Shown here one piece after another: positions 22,263 to 33,277 of a stretch of 64,000 nt of DNA (positions are counted from its first letter, which is position 1; the number at the start of each line of letters is the position of its first letter). Made by a program: the position numbers and the translations under genes. Origin of the DNA: Lactuca virosa (lineage: Eukaryota > Streptophyta > Magnoliopsida > Asterales > Asteraceae). The stretch spans positions 189,159,478-189,223,477 of the forward strand of contig CAKMRJ010000001.1 of NCBI GenBank assembly GCA_928212115.1, in the 5' to 3' direction. The notes under the pieces are model-generated. The model was not told the origin of the DNA. It saw nothing but the letters and a program-made list of their open reading frames with translations, and ran no database searches.

Positions 22263-23684
22263 TTAGTGTACCATCACTAATATACGTGTCCCCTTCGGTA
22301 GTAATATGAAAACCATAAAACTGGGGTTGAACTCTAACTCTTTCGGAACGTCTAAGAGGTAAGGACTCGTCAATTGGTTCAACCGGAGTTTCCTCCTCGG
22401 GTTGAGCGCCAGTTTAGAGGTTCCTTCATCGCTCGACTCTTGAATCTCTTCAAGATCGACTTGCCTCCCACTGTCTCCTTGGCTTATGAGTTCTCGCTCT
22501 CGGAAAACCCCTCTCCTCGCAACGAAGACAACATTGTCACTCGGTCTATAGAAGAGATATCCAAAGGATTTCTGTGGGTAGCCGATGAATATACATCGCT
22601 CACTACGAGGTTCGAGCTTGTCGTGAGTTTCTCGTCTTACGAAAACTTCACAGCCCCAAACCTTGATATGTGCCAACGAGGGAGCTTTCCCTGTCCACAT
22701 CTCGTGAGGTGTTTTGGCAACCTTCTTTGTAGGTACTAAATTAAGAATATGGGCGGCAGTCTCTAAGGCATACCCCCAGAATGAGATAGGTAGTGAAGCA
22801 CGACTCATCATGGAACGAACCATGTCTAGCAAGGTTCGATTACGCCTCTCAGCTACACCATTCAATTGTGGTGTCCTAGGTGGCGTCAATTGTGAAACTA
22901 TTCCACATTCCTTGAGGTAGTCGTGGAATTCAAGACTTAGGTACTCTCCACCTCGATCAGATCGAAGCATCTTGATTTTCCTGCCCAATTGATTCTCCAC
23001 TTCTTGTTTAAACTCTTTGAACTTTTCAAAGGTTTCTGACTTGTGCTTGATTAAGTAGATATACCCATATCTGCTATAATCATCTGTGAAAGTCACATAG
23101 AAGCGATTTGCATCCCTTGTGGTGGATCTAAAGGGTCCACATACATCTGTATGTATGAGATCCAATAAACCCTCACCCCTCGCACAAGTGCCAGTGAAGG
23201 GTGACTTGGTCATCTTTCCAAGTAAACAAGATTCGCACGTGTCATCTTCCCTAAGGTCGAACGACTCCAACACTCCATCCTTTTGGAGTTGGGCTATGCG
23301 CTTCTTGTTGACATGTCCAAGACGACAATGCCACAAGGATGCTTTATCCATACCATTGGAAGAATCCATACACAACACATCATTTCCTAGGTTATCTACA
23401 ACCATAACAGTTTCATAAATTCCATTACAAGGCATTGCTTCAAAATATAAAACACCATTTAGATAAGCATAAATCGAACCATTCTCATTATTAAACGAAT
23501 ATCTAAATCCTTGTCTAAATAAACCATGAAAAGAAATGATGTTTCTTGCCATATCTGGCGAGTAGCAACAATTATTTAAATCTAAATTTAATCCATTTCT
23601 AAGCACTAAAGAATACACTCCAATCTTGGTGACAGGCGACGTTCTTCTGTTTCCCATGATTAGATTTATTCTTCCAAGCTCCAC
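22263..23684 (-). pseudogene. pol: C1 Pol: GAG-pre-integrase and integrase
   Basis: A 473-residue frame with LWHCRLGHVNKKRIAQL and a CESCLLGK pair (zinc-binding HHCC), then the integrase catalytic triad in HTDVCGPF, RSDRGGEY and NGVAERRN, then the SFWGYALETA and SLAHIKVWG blocks common to copia integrases. It is separated from gag-protease by a frameshift near 23680 and from RT by one near 22250. Confidence 0.9.
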
Positions 23685-24691
23685 ATCCCTATTTCTTCTA
23701 GTCCCTGCAAATCAGAACAAATGTGGTAACCACACCCTGTATCAAGAACCCAAGAAATAGCATGAGATGAATCATTAGATTTAATTGTGTAAATACCTGC
23801 GAAAGATGGCTTGATCTTCCCATCCTTGATGGCTTGCAGATATTCCGGGCAGCTTCTCTTCCAATGTCCTATTTTGTGGCAATGGTGGCACTCTGCCTCC
23901 TTTGGGTTTGGGTTGGGCTTAGCAGGATCAACCTTGGTCCCACTAGAAGAGGAACCATCTTGGGACTTTCCTTTGTGGTGGTTCTTTGAAAAAGCCTTCC
24001 TCTTTTTGCCCCTTCCCTGTCCAATAGCCAAAACAGGAGCAACGGGTGGATTGGGAGTTGGTGCAACAGACTTGTCCTTGAGGTTGCTCTCAGCAGTCCT
24101 CAGGAGCCCTTGGAGTTTGCTTAGGGTGACCTCTTCCTTGTTCATGTGGTAGGTCATCCTAAATTGGTTGTAGCATGAGGGCAAGGAGTGAAGAACAATG
24201 TCGATAGCCAAATCTTCCCCAAAGTTGACATTCAACTTGCGAAGACGATCAACATACCTTTGCATCTTTTGCAAGTGCACAGTTAGAGACTCTCCACTTC
24301 CCATTTTAGCAGTGATCATATTCGTTATGATCTCATAGCGTTCTTGCCTCGCGCTTTGGTGATATCTCTCCATCAAGTCTAGATGCATCTCATAAGGATA
24401 CATGTCCTCATAGGACTTTTGGAATTCTGAGTTCATTGTGGCTATCATGATGCAATGGACCTTCGTTGCATCACGCTCATGGTTCTCAAAGACAACCATT
24501 TCTTCAGGAGTAGCAGTTTCTGGATTGACCTTCTCGAGCTTCTCATCGAGAACATACTCTTTGTCCTCGTAACGCGCGATCATGCGAATGTATCTTATCC
24601 ATTCGCTAAAGTTCGTTCCATCGAAAGTCACTTTTTGACAAAGGCTCATTAGCGGGAATGAGCTAGCAGTAGCGTTGTTTGCGTTAGACAT
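23666..24691 (-). pseudogene. gag: C1 Gag with zinc knuckle and protease start
   Basis: Starts MSNANNATASSFPLMSLCQK at 24691. UBN2-type copia Gag (FDGTNFSEWIRYIRM near the N-terminus, FRMTYHMNKEEVTLSKL in the middle), a K/G/S-rich linker, a CCHC knuckle CHHCHKIGHWKRSC, then the protease motif WVLDTGCGYHICSDL. The frame ends shortly after the protease active site where a frameshift moves into the integrase frame, so the fusion is broken but each block is well preserved. Confidence 0.9.
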
Positions 24692-25238
24692 CTACAAATA
24701 GAAAGGAACAAAGTTTGATTAGAATTAAGCCCCTAATTAACACCCAAAAAGAAAATTAGGGCTAGGACCCAACAACATTATTTACACATTAGAAAAGGGA
24801 TGCCGTAATCCAACATGCAAATAATTTGGAGGTAAGTGAATGACGATTCACTAATTCTTCACCATGAAAAACATAAGCTTTAAGTTTTAAATGTATTGAG
24901 AATTCCTAGATTTCCTTGAGATTCATTGAACCTTTCAATGGCATGTTTAAATCTCGATATGCCCCTCTCGTTTGTGACTGGGATGCCGAGGATCACAAAG
25001 TGGGTGTGAATAACCATGCAAATGTACAAGGTGCCCCCACTGTTACAGTTACCTATTCAATGTGCTGGTTAACCACACACGCTCCATTGAACTATAACAA
25101 ACAATGAGTCACCCTTTGCCACCTTTGCTTAGAACCCAATTAATGTGCCGGTTAACCACACGCGCTCCATTAATGTCTTAGCAAGGGTACAAAGTGTAAT
25201 TTCATGGGATTGCATCAATTCACTTTTCCTAAAGTAAC
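24692..25238 (-). other. C1 leader, gag-proximal part
   Basis: Untranslated leader upstream of C1 gag. It contains two copies of a block reading about gtgc(t/c)ggttaaccacac(a/g)cgctccatt (near 25061 and 25145), an imperfect repeat of about 85 bp. Interrupted by S2. Confidence 0.65.
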
Positions 25239-25243
25239 TAAGA
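25239..25243. repeat. TSD of S2 (pair with 45374-45378)
   Basis: TAAGA directly before TGTAAGG (25244) and directly after ...CCTTCA (45373). It ties the two outermost S2 LTR ends into one insertion event. Confidence 0.95.
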
Positions 25244-25648
25244 TGTAAGGTCCAAATAAGGATCTTTACCGGTAGTTGCACAACAATCAATCACAAAATA
25301 AGAGTAAGATGAAAGAAATCAAGCTTGAACATGATTATATTGAGAAAATCGTCTGGTACAACTCGATAGGACTTCTTTGGCATCAACATCTACTAAAAGA
25401 CTAACACCTCCTCTATATATACAAGACACGATCAAGACACAACCGAAAACTGGGTTTGCGACCGTAAACTGAGTTTACGGTCGTAAATGTGTTTACGGCC
25501 GAACGTGTTTACGGCCGTAAACCCAGTTTACGGTCGTAAACACACAGAAAGTTCAACAGACACCAAACAACCCGTATACACTATAACAGACTCATTCTGA
25601 ACAAAGAAACAGTGAAATCCTAGACCAAACCATTTCCAGGGTCCTTCA
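25244..25648 (-). repeat. S2 3' LTR, copy A (405 bp)
   Basis: Minus strand TGAAGGACCC to GGACCTTACA. Contains a TATATATAG promoter-like box (near 25418) and an array of GTTTACGG(C/T)CGTAAAC palindromes (25454-25545). Confidence 0.95.
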
Positions 25649-25665
25649 ATCTCCCCCTTGGTTTG
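25649..25665 (-). other. S2 polypurine tract (copy A)
   Basis: Minus strand CCAAACCAAGGGGGAGAT next to the LTR. Same core as S1. Confidence 0.9.
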
Positions 25666-25679
25666 GATCTAGCCTAGAC

Positions 25680-28445
25680 TCAATCCTTGTCGACCACCAG
25701 AACATCCGACTTTCCCATTGCACCATTCCACATTTTCTTCTCAATGATCTCAGCCACCATTGCCGTGTATTCTTTCGCCGCGGGCTCGAATATTGGTTCA
25801 GCCACCATAATCTGCTGAGTGGCAAGATGATGAATGTCCCATTGGTGAAATTGAAGCAAGTCCCTTTTCTCGTAAAGACGGATGCAATCATCTTTAAGCT
25901 TGATGACAGCGGCATCTGTTAATTCATCATATATCCAATACAGCATGGATGCAAGAGAACCATCAGAGTAGTTTTGAAGAACAGGGACTTGTTTCACTTG
26001 AGCAGTGGCTGGCCACATCACTTGTTTAAGAGGCTGATCAGTTTTGGGATCAAGCACATTGGGATGAACCTTGACGATTGACTGAGCGGTCTTCATCGAA
26101 GGAAATCCTTTAGCAACTTGATCTTCCAAAAACGATTTAAACTGGTTCGCCCTGGGATTATTTGAAGGATTGGAGAAAGGAGCCTTAGACAGCTCAATAA
26201 GATCAACCTTGGTAAAAGAATCAAAGTCGTGAGCATCTTTGTATAGTTCATTTTTGCCGCTCTTTCTCCTTACCATGAACATGTTCATCGTGTCATGGAA
26301 TCCCCATGAGATGATTCCAGACCTGTCACCATAAATGTCTCTGAAGCGATTTTCGCCCAGATCCGTAACAGTAACCTGTTGTTTATCCCAGGGCGCCTTA
26401 TGATCTGCGCTTCGTTTGAATAGAAGTTGACCCTTTTCAGATTCCTGGGTCGACTTCTTGCGTTTTAAGGCCTTTCCACGTGGAGCTTGCTCTGGTTCCT
26501 TCTCAAAGCGGTCTACGACGGTGGTGGTTCTGATAGTTGAAGGGGCAATGGGAGCATCTTGATTAGGAAGATAAATCTGTGGCTCTTCAACAGATGACTT
26601 GAATTCGCCCCCAAACTTATCTTCCAGCTTTTTCTTCAAATCATAGTAACTGGCTGTTAGAAGGCCAAAATGAGTCTGGAGATCTGTAATTTGTTTGGTC
26701 TTAGCAGCATTTTCTTCATTAAGTTCTGCCATTTGAATACTGAGCTGTGTGTTTTCAGCTTGAAGGCCTGTGACTTTAATGTCAAGCTCAATATTCCTCT
26801 GATCTAACTCTACATTTTTCTGATTCAGAGTATCGATCTGCTTCTGAAGACCAACTAGTGTAAGACCTTCTTCTCCTGTGTTATCACCCCCTATATGAAT
26901 TCCTTTGCCACGCAAGGGTGATGTTGAAAATGGTTCTCTGGCCAAGAGCGTTGCTAACTTGACAGAGGTAGCGTTGTGCTCTGGCCTCGGAGGAGAGAGG
27001 TCCGTTTGGAAGGACGAGCCACCGGCTTCATAAACGGTACTGGGACCTTCACTGTTTGGCACGGTTGAGACTATGACTGAGGTTGTTGTTGGTGGAGCTG
27101 AAGCACTTTGAGTCACCAATCTTGGGTCACGTCTTCGTCTTTTGCTAGAGGGGGGTGTAGACTGGGTGACTGGAGGATCACTTTCTATCGGCGCAGATGT
27201 AGGTAAGATAACATCAAGGGGAGGAATCCCTGACGTCACTACCATAGGAATTGCTATTTCCGCCGATGTTTTGGTTGAGGAGGTGTAGCTTCAAGAACAT
27301 CTTCTTCTTCCCTTGTCTCAGTTGCTGGTTTAACAACTTCTTCGACAATGTTGAGTAGCTCATTGAGGTTTTCCTCTGACAAGAAATCCTCGTTACTCCC
27401 AAAATTAATAGGAGTTTCATCATTGTCAAAACTTGTGAGATCCAGGTCTTCATACAAGTCAGTTTCTGACCCCGACCCCCTGTGAGATTCATCTTGAACC
27501 CGAACAGATGTCATTTCATGTTCCGAAGCAACATCAGCATTAACAGCTGGATCTTCTTCTTTTTCATGATCTGAGACAGTGATGACATTTTCTGAAACAA
27601 CCCTCTTCGGAGGAAGTTGGCTCAGATGACATTTTTCTCTGACGTTCCATGTGACTCAGAGGACTCGTCAATCTCAGCAAATTTACCAAATTTCACCAGA
27701 GGATATTTTCCTTCAAAAATGACCTTTCCCTTTCTATTCTGCTTGATGAGACCAACTGTGTGAGGGCCCAAAGATTTAATATCCAACTTGTCACCATCCT
27801 TCACCATTTCTGGAAATTGATCGTCAACAATACTTGGATAAACCTTGGATAAAGTAGGAATGCGTCTCTGGTCCCCCGGGTAATGGCGTTAATGTTCACC
27901 AAGAACTCATCAAGGATGAACTTTGAGAAATTAAACTTTATGCCAGCAGCCAAGGAGACAATTGCCCCGGTGTTCCTGAGGGAGATCTCATCGGCTCCTG
28001 ATCTCCTTCCTGAAATGCAGCTCACGAACACGTGTGCCAAGAATCGCCAGTACGGAGGCAGGAGCTTCTTCACTGTGGGAGGGTAGACACCTTCGTATCC
28101 CATTCTCTCAAGAACTCCTTGCACATCATCTATTCCAATCTCAGTGGGGAAAGTGGATTCATCGTTGATCAGCAAGGTATCTCTTATGTATTGCTCTGTG
28201 ATCATGATCTTGCAACCCTTGACAACAGCATCAATTGTTATCTCTCCGTTGACTTTCTCCATTTTTGCTGTCTCCCAAAATTCCCGGATGATGTTCTGAT
28301 GAATGACAGGGTTTACTGTGATGGTATAGGATAGGCAGCACTCCCTTAGCCTGTATATCATTGACTTGAACTCCGCATGGGCAACAGGAGGATCATCCAA
28401 TACAATCGCCAAATTGTGCATATCCGCGAACTTTAGATTTGCCAT
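25680..28445 (-). pseudogene. Sirevirus env-like ORF, S2 copy A (frameshifted)
   Basis: Starts MANLKFADMHNLAIV at 28445 and ends SDVLVVDKD at 25680. Open segments: 28445-27801, 27807-27622, 27514-27254 and 27245-25680, with single-base frame changes between them. Regions: an N-terminal globular half with SGRRSGADEISLRNTGA; an acidic E/D-rich linker; a basic SSKRRRRDPRL patch; a long coiled coil (LQKQIDTLNQ... near 26860-26640); a second basic patch KALKRKKS; and a conserved C-terminal domain. Copy B is broken at other places, so the breaks may be sequencing errors. No membrane segment seen. Biochemical function unknown. Confidence 0.85.
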
Positions 28446-28614
28446 TTTTCTGCACTAAACAAGCCAAGTAAGAAAACATAGAATATAATAATTCAAAACA
28501 TTAAGTTTTCTTAATTTGACAACAAAAATTTTGAGTTTACGGTCAAAATAGTCAAACTGAGGAGTTTACGGTCAAAGAAAGTCAACCAAGGGTTTACGGT
28601 CAAAGTTGGTCAAC

Positions 28615-28790
28615 TGACCGTAAACTGAGTTTACGGTCGTAAGACCAAAACTTGGGTTTACGGTCGCAAGACCAAAACCTGAGTTTACGGTCGTAAGACC
28701 AAAACCTGAGTTTACGGTCGTAAGACCAAAACTTGGGTTTACGGTCGCAAGACCAAAACCTGAGTTTACGGCCGTAAGACCACTTTGGGT
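28615..28790 (-). repeat. 27-bp tandem repeat with TTTACGG core (copy A)
   Basis: About six units, each containing GAGTTTACGGTCGTAAGACC or a close variant. Each carries half of the palindrome found in the LTR. The same array is at 36210-36380 in copy B. Confidence 0.85.
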
Positions 28791-29843
28791 TTACGGTTCT
28801 TGAATGATCTGAAACCGTAAACCCCCGATGAACAGTAACGCCGACGAAACTTCAAACTTCGATTACTCCTTCGTTTATGGTCGGAATGGCGAATAGAAAA
28901 CAGATCCTTGGTCGGATTCATCATACCTTCGATGTGAACAGGGTCGATTTCTCAAAACTTCACAGAAAAATTTCGATGAGAGAGAGTGTAGAGAGAGAGA
29001 GAGAGATTGCGGCTGTAAAGGGGAGAAGAGGGAGTGGAAAGGGTTTACGGTAGTAAGCCCTTCCCTTTTATACTCCTTAAACTTTTACCAGTCTCCCACA
29101 CAGTTAAAAACACAGTCTTTTATTCCCGATAAAATTTTAAGAATAAAACATTTGAGGATTTAAAATAAAATAAAAGTAAAAACAAAAATAAAATAAAATT
29201 AAACTAAAATAAAATAAACTAATTTCTAAAATTTAAAAACTAAAAAATAAATTTTTGACAATTATAAAATTAAAATTAAAAATAAAATAAAATAAAAATA
29301 AAATTAAAGGGAAAATTAAATTTTGAAAAGACAAAATTTACTTCAACACTACTAACAAAATCTTGTGACACTGGGATCAAAGTTGTTAGACAGCCTTAAT
29401 CTGCTTGTCGGTACCTTTCATCTTCACATCTTTATCTGGTTTATCGCCGGTATTGTTGTCCACTTAAACACGAAAAATTATGACAGATTTAGGACATACT
29501 ATTTGTTATAAGACAAGGTGACCCTAAGTTCCAAGATACTATATCTGATCCTAAGTTCCTAGATATTACATCTTAAGGACCGTTCAGCTGACGACGACCA
29601 GGGATATTGCTGATCCACCTAAATTGTCAGCGAGATAATATTGACAATCTTTGAGTGTTCAATTTTAATTGAGTGGAACATGTTTTAATTGTACTGGAAC
29701 ATGTTTCCCGTTTCCTGATATGCCCCATAATCAAGAACTTCCAGAGTCTCCTTACATCGGGTGAGCAGACAATCATTAAGAGAGAAGATAGATTCAGATT
29801 ATTGTTAATTATAATTTTAGAGGGATTGAGAAGTAGAAGGTTG

Positions 29844-29896
29844 CATATGCTGTGTACCAGGTCGGATTGTGCGTCACGCAAAGGAGACAGCATATG
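29844..29896 (-). repeat. S2 spacer hairpin (copy A, first)
   Basis: CATATGCTGT (29844-29853) and ACAGCATATG (29887-29896), perfect 10-bp arms. Confidence 0.85.
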
Positions 29897-29947
29897 GCTA
29901 ACAGATAGGAGGAATTTCATAGATATAATTTGCAGAGAATAGATTTG

Positions 29948-30003
29948 CATATGTTGCAGTCCAGGTCGGATCTCTTCCAATCACGTAAAGGAGGCAACAT
30001 ATG
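29948..30003 (-). repeat. S2 spacer hairpin (copy A, second)
   Basis: CATATGTTGC (29948-29957) and GCAACATATG (29994-30003), perfect 10-bp arms. The loop contains ccaggtcggatctcttccaa, the complement of the S1 hairpin-1 loop block. Confidence 0.85.
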
Positions 30004-30657
30004 ACTGACAATAAGATAAGAAAAAAAAAAACAATTTTCTACAGACCTAACTCATCGGAATTTACCAGTCGCCCCATCAATACCGGAATTAAGGACAAAA
30101 TCCGCACATCGAGGAAAAGTTAATCCACTGGTCCAAGTACGGGTTCATTTAATGTGACGGTAGATTCCCATAATATCTCCCTGCTCATTCTATCCGAGCG
30201 TCGTATTGTCAGGCTAAAACGGATCTACTAGGTCAAGATTTGTCAAGACTAAGAATTTCTAAGTCAACAACTTTGCCTAGTCAAGCCATTTAAAATCTTT
30301 CGTGCCTACCGACCATCAGCCCAGAGTAAAGACCCTTTAATTTTGGGTACGTTACGCAGACTCAGATTGCCTGTTATCACGTGAGAATATCACTTCCCAG
30401 TACAATATCAAACAAGCAGAAACTATAAGATACAATTTTTTAATTTTCTGATTTTCTATATGTTTTTGGATTTTTAATGTTTTTCTGAAAAAAATAAAAC
30501 AGAAACAAAATATTTGGTTTTTAAAATTTTTAAATGGGTGTAGACTTTTGTTGGTTTATTTCTCCCCCCCTAAATTGTGCATGGAAAAAGAATGAGATGA
30601 CTGAAATGCTCAAATTTAACAAACTAAGAAACCTAAAAATCAATCCCTCAAAAAGAA

Positions 30658-32811
30658 TCATTTTTTAAAAAATCCCACACAAGCACATCGAATGAGCTTT
30701 GTGAAAAGCTTTGTGAACAAGTCCGCAACATTATTATCAGTGTGAACATGTTCTAGCCTAATGAGCGAACGCTCATAGCAATCTCTAATAAAATGAATTT
30801 TGATGTCAATGTGCTTGGTTTTTGGAATGTTGGACAGGATTTTTAGCGATTTGAATAGCAGCCTCATTATCACAAAAATGGGGGTTTCTAGATAATTCAA
30901 ACCGTAGTCCAACAGCTGATGTTGGATCCATATGACTTGAGAACAACAAGCAGACGCAGCTACATATTCCGCTTCTGCTGTTGAGGTTGAGACCGTATGT
31001 GCTTTTTGCACTGCCATGAGACCAGTCTATCTCCAAGAAACTGGCATCCTCCTGAAGTCGATTTTCTATCTAGCTCACACCCGCCATAGTTGCTGTCTGC
31101 AAAAGCATAAAGGTCAAATTCGGGATTTTTCGGATACCAAAGTCCCAGTTTTGGGCAACCTTTGAGATACCGAAAAAATCCGTTTAACAGCAATTAGATG
31201 AGAGAGTTTAGGATTGGCCTGGTAGCGTGCGCATTGACAGACCGCAAACATTTATGTCTGGGCGACTGGCAGTCAGATACATAAGCGATCCGATCATTGA
31301 TCGATAATACGTCTGATCTACGGATTCGCCTTCAAGATCAGGAGTCAGTAAAGGTCTCCGCCATGGGTGTAAGAGCAGTTTTCGCGTCTTGGAACCCGAA
31401 ACTTCTCCAGCATATCATCCACATACTTCGCTTGGTGAATTAGGATTCCGGTAGAAGATTGTTGACTGAAGACCCAGAAAAGCCAGAAACATGGTCATTT
31501 CCCCAAGAGAACTCATCTCAAACCTTCTTCATCACACCTTCAAATTCCTTGCAAAGCTGGGGACAGGTTGACCCGAAGATAATGTCGTCAACATAGATTT
31601 GAACTAGTATCTGAGCATTACCCACATGCTTGATAAAAAGGTTTGATCAATGGTGCCGCGAGAATATCCATGCTCGAGCAAATGCTTTGTTAGAGTCGCA
31701 TACCAAGCTCGAGGAGCTTGATGTAACCCATACAATGCTTTGTCCAACTTGTAGACACGATTAGGGAACTTTGAGTCAACAAACCCAGGGGGTTGATCAA
31801 CATAAATTTCTTCCTTCACCTTGCCATACAAGAAGGCAGTCTTGACATCCATTTGGTAGACCGTGAAATTCATGTAGGAAGCATATGCAAGAAAGATGCG
31901 AATAGCCTCCAACCGAGCTACGGGAGCAAATACCTCAGTGTAGTCAAGACCCTCAATTTGTCGAAACCCGCGAACCACCAGCCTTCTTTATTTCGCACGA
32001 TTACACCCGAATCATCTTGCTTATTTCGATAGAGACCCAACGTGTGTCAAGAGCCCTTTTTGCCCTTCGGTAAGTCAACCAACTTCCAAACCCCGAGCTT
32101 TTCAAATGATTCAGTTCTTCATGCATTGCATCCACCCAGCTGGGATCATTCAAAGCCATGTCAACATTCTTCGGCTCTATTTGAGATATAAAGCAAGAGT
32201 AAAGACATGCATTAACATCTCCACTTTGACTTCTGGTTTTAACTCCATCTCCCAGCTGGCCCAATGATGTTATCGATCGGATGATCGCGTTGAATACGTG
32301 AGGGAATGTCTTGGCTGATATCATTGATAGAAACAGAAGAGTGTGAATATTGAAACTTCCATCATTTACTGATTGATTCACATTAGATGAATCTGCTACA
32401 AACTCATTTGCGATTTCTTCGGGAAAGAGGAGTTCCATTAAACGTTGGATTGACAGCGGAAGCATCTCTGGACATGAACTCTCTTTCAACAGGTGTAAGA
32501 GGTTGTAGCATCAGTATTAGGAGTTCCATCTTGAATTAGACTCTGGACTATTAGGTTGATCAGATGGCCCCCCCTCGGTGGAACAGAGGACTCCTCCCCA
32601 GATGGAGCAAAGGAATACCCCTCAACCGTTGGAGGTCTGAAACAACTTCCGTCTTCGTCTTCATAACACGATCTTCGACCAGAAGAGGATCCACTTGAGC
32701 TATTTGAAGACACATTTAAAGATTTGAAAAAAGATGTGTAATCAAATAACATCAGGACCCACTCGAGCGTCTGTTCTCATTCTCCTCAGCCAGCGTACGT
32801 CATAGGATTCG
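30658..32811 (-). pseudogene. pol: Sirevirus Pol 3' two-thirds, S2 copy A (truncated at gap)
   Basis: Same sequence as 38183-40352 of the open Pol, but split into many frames (30658-31017, 31193-30960, 31978-31604, 32489-32001, 32752-32486). It keeps the RNase H blocks ADSNYGG and TAEAEYVAA and the [11 protein letters not shown] block. The differences from copy B are almost all one-base insertions or losses. The copy stops dead at the N gap, at the position matching 40352. Confidence 0.9.
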
Positions 32812-32824
32812 NNNNNNNNNNNNN
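32812..32824. other. Assembly gap (13 N)
   Basis: Thirteen N. Left of it the sequence ends inside pol (matching 40352); right of it a new copy of the LTR begins. 32825-32840 is an extra 16-base copy of the LTR edge (gtaaggtccaaataag), typical of a badly merged join. Confidence 1.
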
Positions 32825-33246
32825 GTAAGGTCCAAATAAGGTAAGGTCCAAATAAGGATCTTTACCGGTAGTTGCACAACAATCAATCACAAAATAAGAG
32901 TAAGATGAAAGAAATCAAGCTTGCACACGATTATATTGAGAAAATCGTCTGGTACAACTCGATAGGACTTCTTTGGCATCAACAACTACTAAAAGACTAA
33001 CACCTCCTCTATATATACAAGACACGATCAAGACACAACCGAAAACTGGGTTTGCGACCGTAAACTGAGTTTACGGTCGTAAATGTGTTTACGGCCGTAA
33101 ACTGTGTTTACGGCCGTAAACACAGTTTACGGTCGTAAACACACAAAAAGTTCAACAGACACCAAACAACCCGTATACACTATAACAGACTCATTCTGAA
33201 CAAAAAACAGTGAAAGCCTAGACCAAACCATTTCCAGGGTCCTTCA
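32825..33246 (-). repeat. S2 LTR, copy B, with stuttered edge
   Basis: The LTR proper is 32841-33246, lacking its terminal T. It is preceded by a 16-base duplicate of its own edge at 32825-32840. It carries one more palindrome unit (19 bp) than the 5' LTR at 44986-45373. Confidence 0.9.
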
Positions 33247-33277
33247 ATCTCCCCCTTGGTTTGGATCTAGCCTAGAC

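Larger units (their letters stand above)
28446..30657 (-). other. S2 spacer, copy A
   Basis: Counterpart of 36040-38182: intron-like region with a 27-bp tandem repeat (28615-28790), TATA box (complement 29063-29072), T-rich tract (29150-29330), two hairpins (29844-29896, 29948-30003) and a PPT-like tract near 30559-30571. Differs from copy B by scattered one-base indels. Confidence 0.8.

Noticed and set aside
22374..24152. Plus-strand ORFs of 65-121 codons
   Set aside because: Antisense to C1 gag and integrase.
25244..33246. S2 copy A and copy B as two independent insertions
   Set aside because: Only the outer ends share a TSD (TAAGA). At the inner junction there is an N gap and a stuttered LTR edge, no TSD and no target sequence.
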